From NCBI RefSeq assembly GCF_004798865.1, contig NW_025336481.1, forward strand, positions 28,920,863 through 28,984,862: a stretch of DNA of 64,000 nt, written 5' to 3'. Origin of the DNA: Varanus komodoensis (lineage: Eukaryota; Chordata; Lepidosauria; Squamata; Varanidae). Positions 36,651-49,582 of this stretch are shown piece by piece (position 1 is the first letter of the stretch; each line of letters begins with the position of its first letter). The translations under genes and the position numbers were made by a program. Under the pieces are notes generated by a model that did no database searches, was not told the DNA's origin, and worked only from the letters and a program-made list of their open reading frames with translations.

Positions 36651-37124
36651 CCTTAGGTACATGACAGCTCTAATTTATACAGCATTCAGTTTGTTGCAGC
36701 ATTTTTTTCACTTGATGTACCCATATATTCTATTGAGCAGGCTTAATTCTATCTTTTGTTAGTAGTAAAACTAGAGGATCCTAGAACTGTATTTTTGAAT
36801 ATAGATATTGTTAGTATATCTACTATAGTTATTATTATCCAGAAATCTATAACTGAGTATACAGTATATTTATAAGATATATATATATATATATAAAATA
36901 AATATATATATGCACATATATTGTCAGAATGTACTTGTTCTATAAGTAGGCACTTACTATATATTGCAAATGCTTTCAGATAATGTTAATGAAACAGAAC
37001 TTTGTTAGGAAGAATAGATATAACTAGTATCTCAGTATTTTCTCTATTTTTTGAAATATATTGTTTAATTCATTTATCTTAGATTTACTATCCAGAATAA
37101 GTTAGTCAAGAGCTGATGTACCAT

Positions 37125-37375
37125 AGAAGCTAAGAGGCTGAGCTACAACTTAGGAAGGAAGTCCCGAATGATATCTCTTCCATGAATTCACTAGGTGTCC
37201 TTTCGCAAGCCATTCTCTCTCAGCCTTGGTCTCCCACCATCTCTAGTATGAAAGATAGTAATACTGACTTACCTTGCAGGATAGTTGTAAGAATTACAGC
37301 TAGATAATGAATATGAATTACTTAGAACACTTGAAAGGATTATACAAATGTTAGGTATTATTACTGCTGTTATCA
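37125..37375 (+). mobile_element. MIR SINE
   Basis: Order of blocks: CACTAGGTGTCCTTTCGCAA, CATTCTCTCTCAGCCT, TGACTTACCTTGCAGGATAG, TTGTAAGAATTACAGCTAGA, TTACTTAGAACACTTGAAAG, TTATACAAATGTTAGGTATT. This is the MIR core and 3' end (acttacctcacaggg-ttgtgaggattaa ... cgcttagaac ... ataaatgtt). Ancient. Confidence 0.7.
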
Positions 37376-37639
37376 TTATCACCCCATTTCATTCTCCGAG
37401 TGGGAAGTCTTTCCAAGCAGGCACAACCAATCTTTTTTCTGACTCTTTACAACATAGGGCTGATCTACACATGCAGTAGAATGAGCTGAGATCCCCACTG
37501 GTACCCTGGAGTAGAGGTTGGGTGGATTTAACCATATGCGCCTTTCCAGTGTTTGCATTCAGATTCCTGCACCTGTTGTTTGCATTGGAAGAAATGTGAA
37601 AGTGTGCATTTGTGCTCATGACCTCCTTTTGGCCTCCTT

Positions 37640-37738
37640 TGGCCTTCTCATGGGCATCAGGTTGACCTCTGTGCAAAAAGAATTCTGGACTAGATTGGCC
37701 TGTGTTCTGATCCACCATAGCTTTTCTTATGCTCTTAA
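37640..37738 (+). mobile_element. CR1 LINE 3' terminal fragment
   Basis: TCTGGACTAGATTGGCCTGT, GTTCTGATCCACCATAGC and TTTTCTTATGCTC form the final segment of a sense CR1, as at 18755-19340. Confidence 0.6.
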
Positions 37739-37807
37739 AAGCTTCCACTGGCTTCAAAGGTTTAAAGCCACCTTACCCCACACTCCAGAGTCCCAGTCTG
37801 CATCTCC

Positions 37808-37935
37808 CACTTCCTGTGGTTGGGTGCAGACTTAGAGTAGACCCTCTGAAATAAGTGGGAGAAATTAGTTGCATCTAGCAGAAGCCCCACTGATTTCACT
37901 GGGTCTGTTCTAAGCATGATTAAGTTTGGATGAAA
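37808..37935. repeat. palindromic 'CAGTGGG' unit, copy
   Basis: GCAGACTTAGAGTAGACCC, AATAAGTGGGAGAAATTAG, CCCACTGATTTCACTGGG, TCTGTTCTAAGCATGATTAA. The two halves are partly reverse-complementary. Confidence 0.5.
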
Positions 37936-40900
37936 CTCCAGACTTAGGAAGCGTTATTTTAAATACGCATAATCACAATCCTATTAATAATTCCTGCAAT
38001 TTACTTAAAAAAAACCCAGTCACACAAGTGCTAATTGTGTGGATGACATCTCATCTAGTTTTTTACTACATATCATATTTTAAAATGTTCTTCTGTAACT
38101 CTCTTTAAATAGGTAATTATTGAATTAGGATTTTTAAAAATCTGTTTTTATTGCACTAGGGTTTCTTATTTGATTGGTGATTTTGTTTTGCTTACAAGGA
38201 GTTCTTTTAACATGAAGTAGTAGTAAAAAATTGTTTCCCTTACTTTAAGCCTAGTCCACTGTACTATCTATCTCAGGATTTTACCACCTCATTCTACTGC
38301 AAGTATAGCTTAAACTTCAGTCTGTGCCTCTGGATAATTTGTTAGCAATATTGCTTTATATAAGGTCACCCAACCTTAACCTGTTCTGAAAATCCTAACT
38401 GCAACCCTCCTAGGTCTCATGCAAAGTTCTTGACTAATACCAAATACTTTTAGTGAGGAAAACTAAACCAGAGATTTATAGGCTCTTGAACATGCAAAGC
38501 TAGTACTCGTCCACCATCATATTTATGGCCATCATAGGAAGGTTCTCTGAGACCAAAAAAATATAAAAAGACATGCCAACACCCAATATTGTTAGGAGAT
38601 ACACATATAGTATACCTTTCTGTCCAAATCATCTCAGAACTTCCAAGTAATCAATTCAATTTAAAATGTATCAAATAAAATATACATGGACACCATTTCA
38701 AAAGACAGAACCCACCTCTAGCAGCTCCCTTCCAGAATAAGAGTGATCAGCAGAGCTTGCAGAAGAAGCGCCAGTGACCTGTCCCAATCTGAAAACAATT
38801 ATTTGCACTCAAATCTGGGTTGCCTTAGAAAGCACTCCCCTCCTGTTAGGCTGAGTGTGAGTCTCACAGGCACCACAAAATGAACAGAAGCACAGTGACA
38901 GTAGCGGATACTGCCCAGTATTATCAAATATTAATAATAATGTTTATGTTGAAAGGCTGCCAAGACTTTTCCTTAGAAATACTATTTCAAAATTGCTCTT
39001 AGAATCTTCCTCACTTAAAGAAGAAATGCCACAGCTCAGTGGAGCTCTGATAAGAGCATAAGAACTGACCTTCAGTGTTCTCTCATGATCCAGACAATTC
39101 TTTTTTGGTTTTTTTGTAAATAATTTGAGAAAGGTTCAAAGTCAAATCTATGGCTCCTTGGCTCTTAGGGCATGAGATTTAGGATCATGCCTTCATGAAA
39201 ATCCAAGTGGGTTAGGATGGGAGAACATAATTGTACGGAATTGTGTTTTATTTTTTTTCCCCAGCACTGTCAGGAGCCAGGAAATGGAGCTGTGATATCC
39301 TGCATTATTCATCCTTATATGTGGTAATTTCATAGTCTGGCTTTAGGCTTTAGTTTGCTGTATTTATCAACTGTAATGTATCTTATGAAATATCAGACTT
39401 GGTGGGTTTGGATACAGCCTTGGGTGCATGTAACTGTCTGATGGATACAGACTTCCCTTCATCTCCAAAGCTCAACAAACACAGTGTAGTCGCTTAAAGA
39501 CCTGGCTGAATTGGATAAGCTGGAAGGGAGTAGGGAGGATGAGTGCCTGAAACTGAGCAGAAATTGGGTAGGGAAACTTTCCCTACACCACAGGTCACCT
39601 CATTCACTGACCCACTGTGTAACATTTTCAGGAGATTGGCAGGACTGCTATAGTTTGGGCTGGGGATAAGGGCACTTTATTCCACTCTCCTAGTTGCGTA
39701 CATCTTAAAGCTGCATCCAACCCATTGTTTAAGGGTAAATGTAAGTATTAAGTGTATACAAAAACTTGTCACTTCCCTCACAGACTGTGCAATGTTTTAA
39801 CAATACAATCTCTGTTATATAATGCCCTGTGAAAAGCTTTTATATACTGAGCATACTGCAATGTCAATCTCCAACAGAGAATGAAAGATTTGGATAAAAT
39901 GGCAGTGCTTTATATGGATTGCATAAATAAGTTGTCACTCATGTTTACACTGGTGAATATCAACATTACTTGGAACTTATAGTTTAATAAATTATTTGCA
40001 CAGAACATTTGACTCCTGCTCCAGTTACTCTTAAATAACAGGCTTATGCCATATGGAGTGATCCCAGTGGTGTTCCACAGCCATATGCTTTTCCTGAGCA
40101 TTGAAACAGATATATTTAGGAGCACGTAGTATGCATCTTTACTAGGTGGATTGTAAAAATTAGCAGTGCCCCACTTTCTAATGACATCCTGGGATAAGGA
40201 GGAGGAGGATGGCTGGGAACTAGAGGACCCCAAAACACTGGATGTTTGGGAATCATGGACCCCACCAGAAGAAAAGGAAGGAGACAGGAAAATGGGAACT
40301 TACTTGAAAATTAAGAACTACAGATTTGCAGAACCATGGTATTACAAGGTACCATATGAAAATGCACTACTATTGCATGGCTGAAGGCACCTTTCTTTTC
40401 AGCATCCTTGGCTATCCTTGCTACATTCAAGGAGCAACTTCAAATGGAGATATTCCATTTAAAATTGCACAGGCATTTCAAAATTGATCCTTTCTAAGGT
40501 AAAGGCAGGTCTGTTGTTAGATCAGTACAAGATAACCTTGCCACTCTTTCTCTGATACATTCTACGAAGTGCAAATTGAGTCTGGGCAAGTTGTGTCGTT
40601 GTCATCAACTACCTGCTTCCCATTTGATGCTGATCTGCACAACAATAACAAGCTCACATTATCCTGAGTTGACCAGGGTATAATTTTCCTACTTTTATTT
40701 TTCTAATGTTGTCTATGTCTTCATTTATTTTCTCTTACTTACATCACGACTGTATGCCAGGGAGCAGATGGACATCAGAAGGTTCTTGATTGTTGCCTGG
40801 AATGTAGAGCAGTCTCTCACAGCTGACATTCTGCTAAGCTGCTTCTGTGCACCTTTTCCAAAGAGCGTAGGCAGCCGCTCTGTCCAAGCCATTTGAACAG

Positions 40901-41604
40901 CTAAAGCAGGAGTCCTGAAATGCTGACATCCCAGATGCTTGTCTGGACAGCCTAACGTTGCAAGGCTTCAGCATTGCACATTTTTCCTTTTTTGAGACAC
41001 ATTTCTAATGCACTGAGTCCACAAATAGCTCAGTACAAAATTAAGTCCCAAGTGCCAAGTTGCTTGAATAAAAACATGGTCTGACATATACAGAGATTAT
41101 GTTGAGCCTGCCAGGTTTTATTCTGGCTCAGTTGGCAACTCAGGAATTAGTCCAAGAAGTTTCAGTTGCAAAATGAATCCCTCCTGAGCAACTTCAAATA
41201 TTTTGAACCTACTTAAGCAGCAAGAAGAGCTGTTTGATCTAAAAAGCCTTTTCCTGTCTTTTAACTTCTATAATAAGCAATGGGTGACTGCCTGAATTCA
41301 TGAAACTCAACAACTGCTTCAACTGAGCCAAAGTATAATACACCTTTTAGATATATATCTGCTTCTGTAACTCTTGCTAGATGAAACCAACAAGGATAAA
41401 CTTCTTCAGTAAATACCATCTTCTATCTGGGAACAGCAAAATGCTAGAAAATATAAATGTTTCAGAAGCCTGCATGAATGAAACACAAAAAAATCAAGTT
41501 CAAAAATTCTCTTTACCCTTGAGATATGCAATGATAGAACAAATGGAGCTTTGGCTGATGGGTTCTGATCCAAAAACCTCTGCAAACATCTTCCTCTTTG
41601 ATAA

Positions 41605-41800
41605 GGTAGTGTGGTGTAGTGGTTAGCATGTTGAACTGGTCTTGGAAGATCCTGTTCTAGTCTCCACTCAGCTATGAAATTTACTGGCTTGGACCAGTCA
41701 CTGAATCCCAGCCTAACATCTTATACAATTGGTGTGAAGTAAAATAGAGCTATGTAAACCTCCTTGGCTTCCTTGCTAGATAAAAATAAGGTGAGATTTA
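41605..41800 (+). mobile_element. tRNA-derived SINE, diverged
   Basis: The head GTAGTGTGGTGTAGTGGTTA is clear. The B-box region CTGTTCTAGTCTCC, core TTGGACCAGTCACTG and tail ATAAAAATAAGGTGAGAT are degraded. Confidence 0.75.
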
Positions 41801-43899
41801 ACTGTCATGAGAAATAGCATTTTTCTAGTATGGTCCTGTTCTGTTGTTCTTCTGTGAGGAGACACAAGGTCAAGAAACAATCAACACTGACTTTGGCCCA
41901 GTTCAGCCAAAACCATATTGTAGATGAACAGCAATAATCCAGAGCAAGCTTCTGGTACAAACTTAGCTTGTCTAAACTGGTAGGGGATTGAGCTAGAGAC
42001 CAACAAATTTCCAGTCAGAACCATTAACTTAATATTTATTAAACAGTTATGTGTACATTGATTATTTCTGGTTGCTTATTGCACCATAACAGTTGGTCAA
42101 GTTACTCCAGAGGTGGTAAGCCCCAGTCTAGTGTGAAGAGGAGAATGGAGCAGAATTGCTGCCTACCAGCAGTCCCATTGGCAGATGATGGCATCTTCTC
42201 GTAGCAGGCTCATCGGAGCCCATCTTTTCTAGTCTCCAGGCAGTGCCTCCTAAACTTCTGTGAATAAGCATTTGAACAATTAATTGTGAAGTAGATAATG
42301 GGTATCAGCTGTGTTTCCTGAGCATGCTTCTCACTATAAGTGATCTTCCAGGATGCTGGACTTCTTATAATATCAACAAAGTTGAGGCCTCTGTTTGCTG
42401 AGCGTATCTGCTAGATACCAATGGTCTTGGACCTTTCAGTTCCTCTTTGCTTAATCCTATGCTAGCAGCTTTTTTCTGTTTCTTTGTTTTCCTTCAATTA
42501 TTTCACATTCACCCTATGCACCCATTTAAATTCTCCCAAAATTGGCTGACACTTTAGTCTTATGCTAGCCCTTCCTTTTCTTCCATGTGTAAGTAGAATT
42601 TCATTTTTGAAAATAGTTTGAGCTTCCCATTATGGTAGAAAATAAGGGAACCATGGTTTGATCATGGCTCATTATAACTTGACACATTTAGGAAAAACAC
42701 TGTTGATATAAAATGGGAAACTGTGGTTTAGTTAAATCTGAAAGGAGAGGCTTTCACTGTCTTCACATATGTCAATGAGGGAAAGGAGCACACAAATCCA
42801 AGGCTTATTTTAGCTTGTTTCCGATGAGGAATGTTTTCCCACAGAAGTCGTTGAACTACAACTTCTGTTATCCTTCACTATAGACTTTACTGGCTGGGGC
42901 TGATGGGATTTGCAGTCCAACATCTGGAGGATCACATGTCCTCACACATGGTCTCAACCATGACTTAGCTGAACATCTGAACTGGGCTGTCTACTCAGGA
43001 ACTGAATGTTTTCATTCACAGGTAGCAACAGTGGATGAAGCATGACAACATTTTCTCTTGTGAGGCTTGATGACTGCCAGAATCCCCTTCCCATGCAGAC
43101 AGAGCTAAGGGTAGCCCGACTGTGAGACGGATGTCTCAGGTTGCAGATGGCAGCAGAAGCATGCCTTCTCCTAGTCATGCATTTTGCGGCCCCCAAGTAT
43201 TCCTTCCTCCTAAGCCAACGCCCTGGAAGTGGTCGTGCTTCTTGGTTGTTGTCCTGGACTGGACTGGATACTGCTGACGACTTCCTCCTCCCATCAGTCC
43301 AAGAGGAGAAACTCCTGGACAAAATGATAGGGAAACAGCCCTTCTTGTGCTGACCTGGAGGGTCAGTAAGAAAGACCAATAGATTCTTCAAAGTTAGCCT
43401 AGTCAGAAAGTGACTAAGCCATGGGTGTTGATCTTCCACTCTGTAGTCCTTTCCTTGGCATCCCAGTCTATTCTTCGGTGGTTCTCCAGATAGTCCCACC
43501 CTTTCCCTTGTTCCTGCTCCTTTGATGATGATAATTAAATAAATAATAAATCCTTGTCCCCAACCAGCCTTTTTTGTGGGGGCGGGGCGGGGGGGGGGAG
43601 GTTTTCCAGCTTCTGTGAAGTTTTTTCCTATCCAAAAGGCTGAAATGGTTCTCCAAAGGTTTAGTTACTAGCAATAAGAGCTCCAACCGAAACTGTGCTG
43701 GTGTCTGGAGTATTTTGACCCCATCCTGGCTGCCTTGGTGTCATAAATCATGGGAATGCAACCCCCAAGAGCTTCTTCAAAGTTGAATTCACTCTTCAGA
43801 CTAAAAGCTTCCACACTGTCAACACAGAGACAGAAGAAGATGTAACTTTCTGCAAGAAGGCTGAGGCCAACAAACAGGAACTTTGTTAGCTAAGGAGTT

Positions 43900-43982
43900 G
43901 AGGTGATGGTGCCTTTCACACAATGAGATGGTGGATGTGAAGTGCTTTGAATGCTTGAAATTGCAACATAAATGCTCAGTTT
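43900..43982 (+). mobile_element. MIR-like 3' fragment
   Basis: GTGAAGTGCTTTGAATGCTT and ACATAAATGCTCAG resemble the 3' end of MIR/CORE SINEs. Short and weak. Confidence 0.35.
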
Positions 43983-44269
43983 TACAAAGCTGTAAGAGAA
44001 GTTCCATGGCTTATTGGAACCTCTTCTAAAACTATGACAGTTCTATCAATTTGGAACCACAGATGTTTTATAGCTACCTTTTGTATATGGTACATGTCTG
44101 TGGCGCTTTTATATAATGGATCAAATACATTATGTTTTTGTAGTATGAGTGTTAGGATGTGATGACTTTCCAAGGCTCCCCTTGATGACATAATGATGAG
44201 GCCAGCATGGCTCACCCTGCAAGGCCAGGATCAGACTTGTAGATACATGCAAGGCTTGAAACCTGCATG

Positions 44270-44475
44270 CCCATTTTAAACGTCATTTTAATTGTTAACA
44301 ATATTTACTTATTTATCTGGCCAGGGCGACTTCTTTTCTTTTATAACTTCTTTTATATCTTTTATATTTTTTATTTATTTTATATTGTTAATTTTAATTT
44401 TATATTGTTATTTTTGTATTGTATTTTATTGTGTTGTAAGCCGCCCGAGGCTTTGGCAAGGGGCGGCATAGAAAT

Positions 44476-44476
<1 letters not shown>
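44270..44476 (+). mobile_element. L2-group LINE 3' tail
   Basis: Extended T-rich sequence leads to GTTGTAAGCCGCCCGAGGC and GGGGCGGCATAGAAATG, the usual 3' terminus of squamate L2-group LINEs, directly followed by (TAA)n. Confidence 0.65.

Positions 44477-44547
<71 letters not shown>
44477..44547. repeat. (TAA)n microsatellite at a LINE 3' tail
   Basis: About 23 TAA units, with a single interruption, directly follow the L2-type 3' end (GTAAGCCGCCCGAGG, then GGGGCGGCATAGAAATG). The array probably grew from the LINE tail. Confidence 0.9.
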
Positions 44548-44548
<1 letters not shown>

Positions 44549-45609
44549 GGAGCTCTTGAAGGCTCTGTAAAGGGCTTTCTTGCACTGCTTAGCTTTGCCA
44601 CAGCAACATGAGCCTTTATGGTTCTGCAGTGTGTTCCTGATCCTGCTTGCAGTTCTTCCTTGCCCTTGACTCCTGCCTGCTCCTGTCTCTGTCCTTGTTC
44701 CTGCCTGGATCCCACCTTAGCAGGTATTGATTCTTGTCTTCCCTTGCCTTTGCCTCTGACCCTGCTTTATCTTGCTAGTATCTGACCTCAACTTGGATCT
44801 GGACTTTGCCTTTGCTTCTGGCCCTCCTGCATTTTGGTAAGATCTCCACTCCTCTCAAGCACCCCTGGTTCTGCTGTCCTAGCCAGGCATGTCCTATGCC
44901 AGGCATAGATGGTCAGCAATATGAACAACATCATTTTCAGTTTCCAGGTCATTCAGCATGTGCTTTTTCTTTCCTCCCAGCCCTTTCCTTACCTTGCTTC
45001 CCCATATCTCTCATCTCACCTCAACAGTGTTTTTGGCTCAAGTATCCACTACTGCACAGAGTATGCCCTAAATATTTTCTCCAGCTGAAAATTCAATTCA
45101 GTCCTATTGTGTTACTTCTGTAGCAGTGCTTTGAGACTCTGGAATGAGCTAGCTAAAAAGTATGTCAAGAACTTAATGGAATTATCCAACCCTTCAAAGC
45201 TCCTGAAAATATGACAGAAGTCTTTGAAAAGGGATGCAGAAGTTCTTTAAAAGACAACCACAAGAAAAATACCTTGGAAAAAGTGAGGATCAGGAATAAA
45301 ACCCTTCAACTCCTAGTCCTTGATGTGACCTGAATATGTTTGCAGTAGTACATGCCACTACAATCGGTGATCAAAGGAGATAGCTTGTTGTTCAATGGTG
45401 GATGCAGAAAAGCTGGACTATGATGGCAAAGTTGATGCTAGAAACTGAAATAACCTTATTGCAGCATTGAGTGATGGCTTGAAAAGAAGCTGCAAGATAA
45501 CAGAATGATTTTATTGCAGCTAAAAACTACTCTAAATGGCCCATAATTTAACACAGAGTTGAGTGCCCTTAATTCCATATTCAGTTGTGGCCTAATTTTT
45601 TATCATTAG

Positions 45610-45784
45610 TGAGATCACATATTTTTCATTAACACATTACATTCATAAACTGGAAAATATTTGTAAAAACAATTAAGTGCTCTGAATCCTGAACCAAATT
45701 ATAGTCCAAGTTATATTTTTTTGAAAGATCACAATTTTTTCATTAACATGTAATGCTGTTCTTGATGTCATTTACTGGAAAATA
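45610..45784. repeat. diverged local duplication (~55-bp units)
   Basis: AGATCACATATTTTTCATTA with ACTGGAAAATAT (45612-45660) recurs in diverged form as AGATCACAATTTTTTCATTA with ACTGGAAAATAT (45726-45786). The spacing is about 115 bp. Origin unknown. Confidence 0.55.
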
Positions 45785-47209
45785 TCAACATATTTCTAGT
45801 TATTATTATAAGAAAAAATGAGGACGGTTCAAGACATTTGCAGACCCAGTAGCTGAAAAATAGATAGAAAGGTGACAAATAGAAGATTTTGGTGTAGATT
45901 TCTGGAGGGCAGTCAAGATTACAGAGATTTTAGACAAACAAACAAGTGGGAACCATGAATATGCATAGATATTTGATGTCTTATGAGTGGTTTAGTGGTG
46001 TCTGGGCTCACAGGGATGTAACACCACCACTTTTTATTAGCAGGGATAGGAATACAATCTGCCCCTGCTCCAATTTCTTGTTTCCCTCTGAGTTTAGTTG
46101 TAATTCTCAAGAAGGTGGGGTGGAGGGAATACATTTCTCGAACAAGGATTGATTGTTCCCTGTTGTAATGTAAAGTATTGTGGGGTGGCTTGGTCTTGAA
46201 TGGGTAATTCAGGCCCATTAGCATTACAAATATCTGGTGGAGATGAAAATGGCTACAAATGGCTCCTTGCTATGGTTCAAGGGAACTGTTGCTTTTTTGA
46301 ACTTCCCTTGGGGAGGTGGCTGTGGGGACTGTCATGAAGAGTGCTTGCACATCAGAATTTACCACTGCACCACTGAGCTGGACACTTTGAATGTGGGTAT
46401 GTAAGGGGACATAAGGTTTTGAAAAGTCAACATCCACTGCTGACATCTGAAGGTCTAGAGAAAGCATCTTCACTGCTGGTAGTTATTGTGATTCACATAG
46501 CTGGTTTTGGAAGTATAGGAGCTGCAGTCTAGCCCATTGGGCGAGCACTAGGTAGGGAAGGCTGCTGTGCTCTAACAGATGTGCAAAGCATGAGCAGCAA
46601 TATTTTCCTTGGCATGACACTTGGGGCTGACCAGCAAGCTATGCTATGTTACCAGTCAGCTATGCTATCTGGGCATGGGGGGGGGGTTGTAGTCCAGAGC
46701 ATTGGCAGGGTGCTCAGTTGGAGAAGGCAGCACTGTCTCATTACTAAGCTACACACAAATGTGAAGCTTTGCCAAACAACTGACTCTCACTGGGCCAAAA
46801 TGACAGCAGGATCATTTACAGATCTGCCATCCACATAAGCCCTTGATAGCACCCAATCTGCAGAGCTTAAAAATAATAGAATCAATACTCTACAATATAG
46901 AAATCATTGAAAGAACAGGAACCTCCAACTTATTAGAAGTCATTCATCACAGGGACTTCAGACTCCGGCAAAAGATTTTCTGACAAAGTATTAAAAATGA
47001 TACTTGGAGCAACAACTGTCTGCCCTGGACTATTGAGCAGCAATCTGGCTAACAAGGTATCATCAATCAACATCCATAACAACTGTTCAAGGTTCTTCTT
47101 TCTACCACATTATCTCATTTGATACCTGACTTTGCCCATGGTATAGGCCTGGTATTTGCTGACTAGGATGATGGTGATCTGTGGGCAGGGATGTTTGAAA
47201 GAACTCCAC

Positions 47210-48520
47210 TGTTGTGGAGAGATTACTAGCTGATAGGGTTTAGAATTACTTGGACTGAGAACCTCTGTTGCACATCTCTTCAACATTCCATATCATTGAT
47301 CCTGTTGTGTTTCAAGATGGTTGGCTAGTTAGGACTTGGAGAAATCACAGTGTACTGGGACTTGTCATGATGAATGATCTTCGAAGCTGCTGTTGGAGGA
47401 TTACGGCAAAGGCTTTTAGACATTGGCTTGTCATGCGCTTCAGGTTGCTATTTTATCCCCTCTGATTTTTAATGTTTACATGTAATAGCAGGGAGAGACT
47501 ATCCAGGGTTTGAAGCCAAGTCCTACCATTATGTGGATGATACCAAGCTCTATCCTCACTTTTGTATTGTAAGTCAGGGATCAAGGATCTTGTGGAATTT
47601 TCCAACCAGTGCTTGGATGTTGCAGTTAACAAACCAAAGCTCAACTGAGTCAAGGAACATAAGAAACTGTTTCATAGTGATGAGACCATTAGACCACCCA
47701 GTCCATTATCATTGGCACTGCCTGGCTGCAACTTTCGGTTTCAGGCAAAGTCCTTTTCTATCTTACCTGGAGGTGCTCGGGATCGAATCATGGACTTCCA
47801 AATGCAAAGCAGGTGCATTAGGACTGAGCTATGATTCCAGATGTTGTTCAATATAGTATCTGGTCTGGGATTGGAATATTTCTTGTGCTTGTTGGGCTTG
47901 CTCTCCTCAGAATGAACAGTTGTGCATTCTGAGGGTACTTCTAGATGACTGGGTCATGGCTGTGGATGACCATCACTTTGGAACTAATTCAGTTTCAAAG
48001 ATATTCTTAAGGGACCATGTTCCTATGGTGGATAGGGCTGAAGGTAAAGGAAGAAAGGCAAAAGTAACAAAAAAAGACCTTTGTTGTGGTGGAAAGGTTT
48101 ACTACTAGTAAATAGTAGTAGTAAATGCCTTAGGAGAGGCACTCAGCCTTATAGAATGGGGGGAAAAGTGACAAAAGGAGCAGACCACCAAGCTTTCAGG
48201 AGGGGTTTGTATCGGACAAGGGTGGTTCTCTGGAGAACCCCTAGAGGGCAGTATTGGGACCTCAAACAGGTTTGATTTGGTGCATGGACCTGAGGATCAA
48301 CATCCTTGACTTAATCACTTCTTAACCAGTGCACGGCAATTAAGACCTGAGCATTGAATGACTGCTCAGACCTCAATTATTTGGCTACATTCTTATGTAT
48401 TGTAGTTTTACCTTAAGATGGCTGTTCAATTGGTTTAAACCTTGTACTGTGCACTGTCTTGAGAGCCTACTGGCTGTATCAGAATATTTTGTTAGATTAG
48501 ATAGATGGGTGATGGATTAG
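47210..48520 (+). mobile_element. L2-group LINE fossil with RT core, split by a SINE
   Basis: Broken frames show reverse-transcriptase motifs in order: HISSTFHIIDPVVF (cf. D-LSAAFDTVDH), LLSPLIFNVYM (cf. LSPLLFNIYM), and the catalytic box HYVDDTKLYPHF at about 47525-47560. The sequence is then interrupted by a minus-strand SINE (47654-47838) and continues with non-coding 3' sequence ending near TTGTACTGTGCACTGTCTTG. Frames are disrupted, so it is inactive. The 5' boundary is approximate. Confidence 0.7.
47654..47838 (-). mobile_element. tRNA-derived SINE inserted in the L2 fossil
   Basis: Plus-strand order: GGAACATAAGAAACTGTTTC, TGAGACCATTAGACCACC, GTTTCAGGCAAAGTCCTTTT, TACCTGGAGGTGCTCGGGAT, CGAATCATGGACTTCC, ATGCAAAGCAGGTGC, GACTGAGCTATG. 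The antisense strand therefore starts with a tRNA-like head. It is younger than the LINE it splits. Confidence 0.8.
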
Positions 48521-49582
48521 TTTTGAATTATTTAATGCCTTCTTGTTCTGAGCAGGTTAAAATGGACCATTTACACAGAAACTAATCATATGTCTGAGGT
48601 CAGTGAGGCAGCCATACTGACCTCAAAACATATTTTTTGCATGGAGTGGAACTTGAGTATGTTAATATTCAAACCAGTGAAATATTAACAGTCTGAAATC
48701 CAATTACTCTGCTTACTAGCATGTGAACTGCAGCTGTATATCCTGTTATTAGAAAAGTAAAGCAGAAGGTATGTTGGTGTAGTTTTTAAGCAATATTGCA
48801 GCAAATTATGAGAGCCACCTAGTGTTGCAAAAGAACATAGCACTCTAAAATTAACTACTCCCGATGTGGTTCAAGCTGTCTACAACTGGAAAAAGCCAAA
48901 ATGCTCACGATTAAATTTTATTCATGGAGGCTGTGTTGAATTAGTCCTCTGGACTTTTAAAATTAAAATTATCAGTATTAAACTACTATCATTTTATTAA
49001 TGAGTAGTAGGTCCCATTTTCAACTGGGAATTGAGGTCCTAAGTATTTATTGTATTTTACCATTAAAACAAATAAAAGAAATAGTCCCCAGATATTAACA
49101 GAAACAATACTTCATCTGAAAAATGAAAAGTACAAAGAACCTAGACCTATCTGGAAGTGTCACCACCTGACTTAGTATCAGCTGGGTGGAGAATGACCAA
49201 GCATATTTACTCAAAGGTATTGACATTCTGAACATACTGCATTATTATGTCAAATACGCCAGGTGTGATCCTTGGCACAGAGAAGAGATTCTGGGATAAT
49301 TCTCTTCAGTGTTATTAATTACTGAAGTATACTAAGTGAAAACTTGAACATTATGTACATTATTCTTTGGCATGAGCTTCACACCTTGACATGATTACAA
49401 TACTTCTGGGTGGCAAGCCGTTTCTAAGATTCACCTACCACTTTGAAAAAATCAGCAGTCACCAAAACATTTGCTCTAGTGAAAATCAAATGTCAGTTAT
49501 TCCATATGGAGTTGTTTTGCATTTATTTTACCACATGAAAAAGGTGTGATAAAGTTACCATCTGAAGTTTTATTGCATCATG

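Noticed and set aside
40166-40384. 72-codon plus-strand open frame with acidic and aromatic residues
   Set aside because: No recognisable homology, no splice or promoter context, and the length is within chance.
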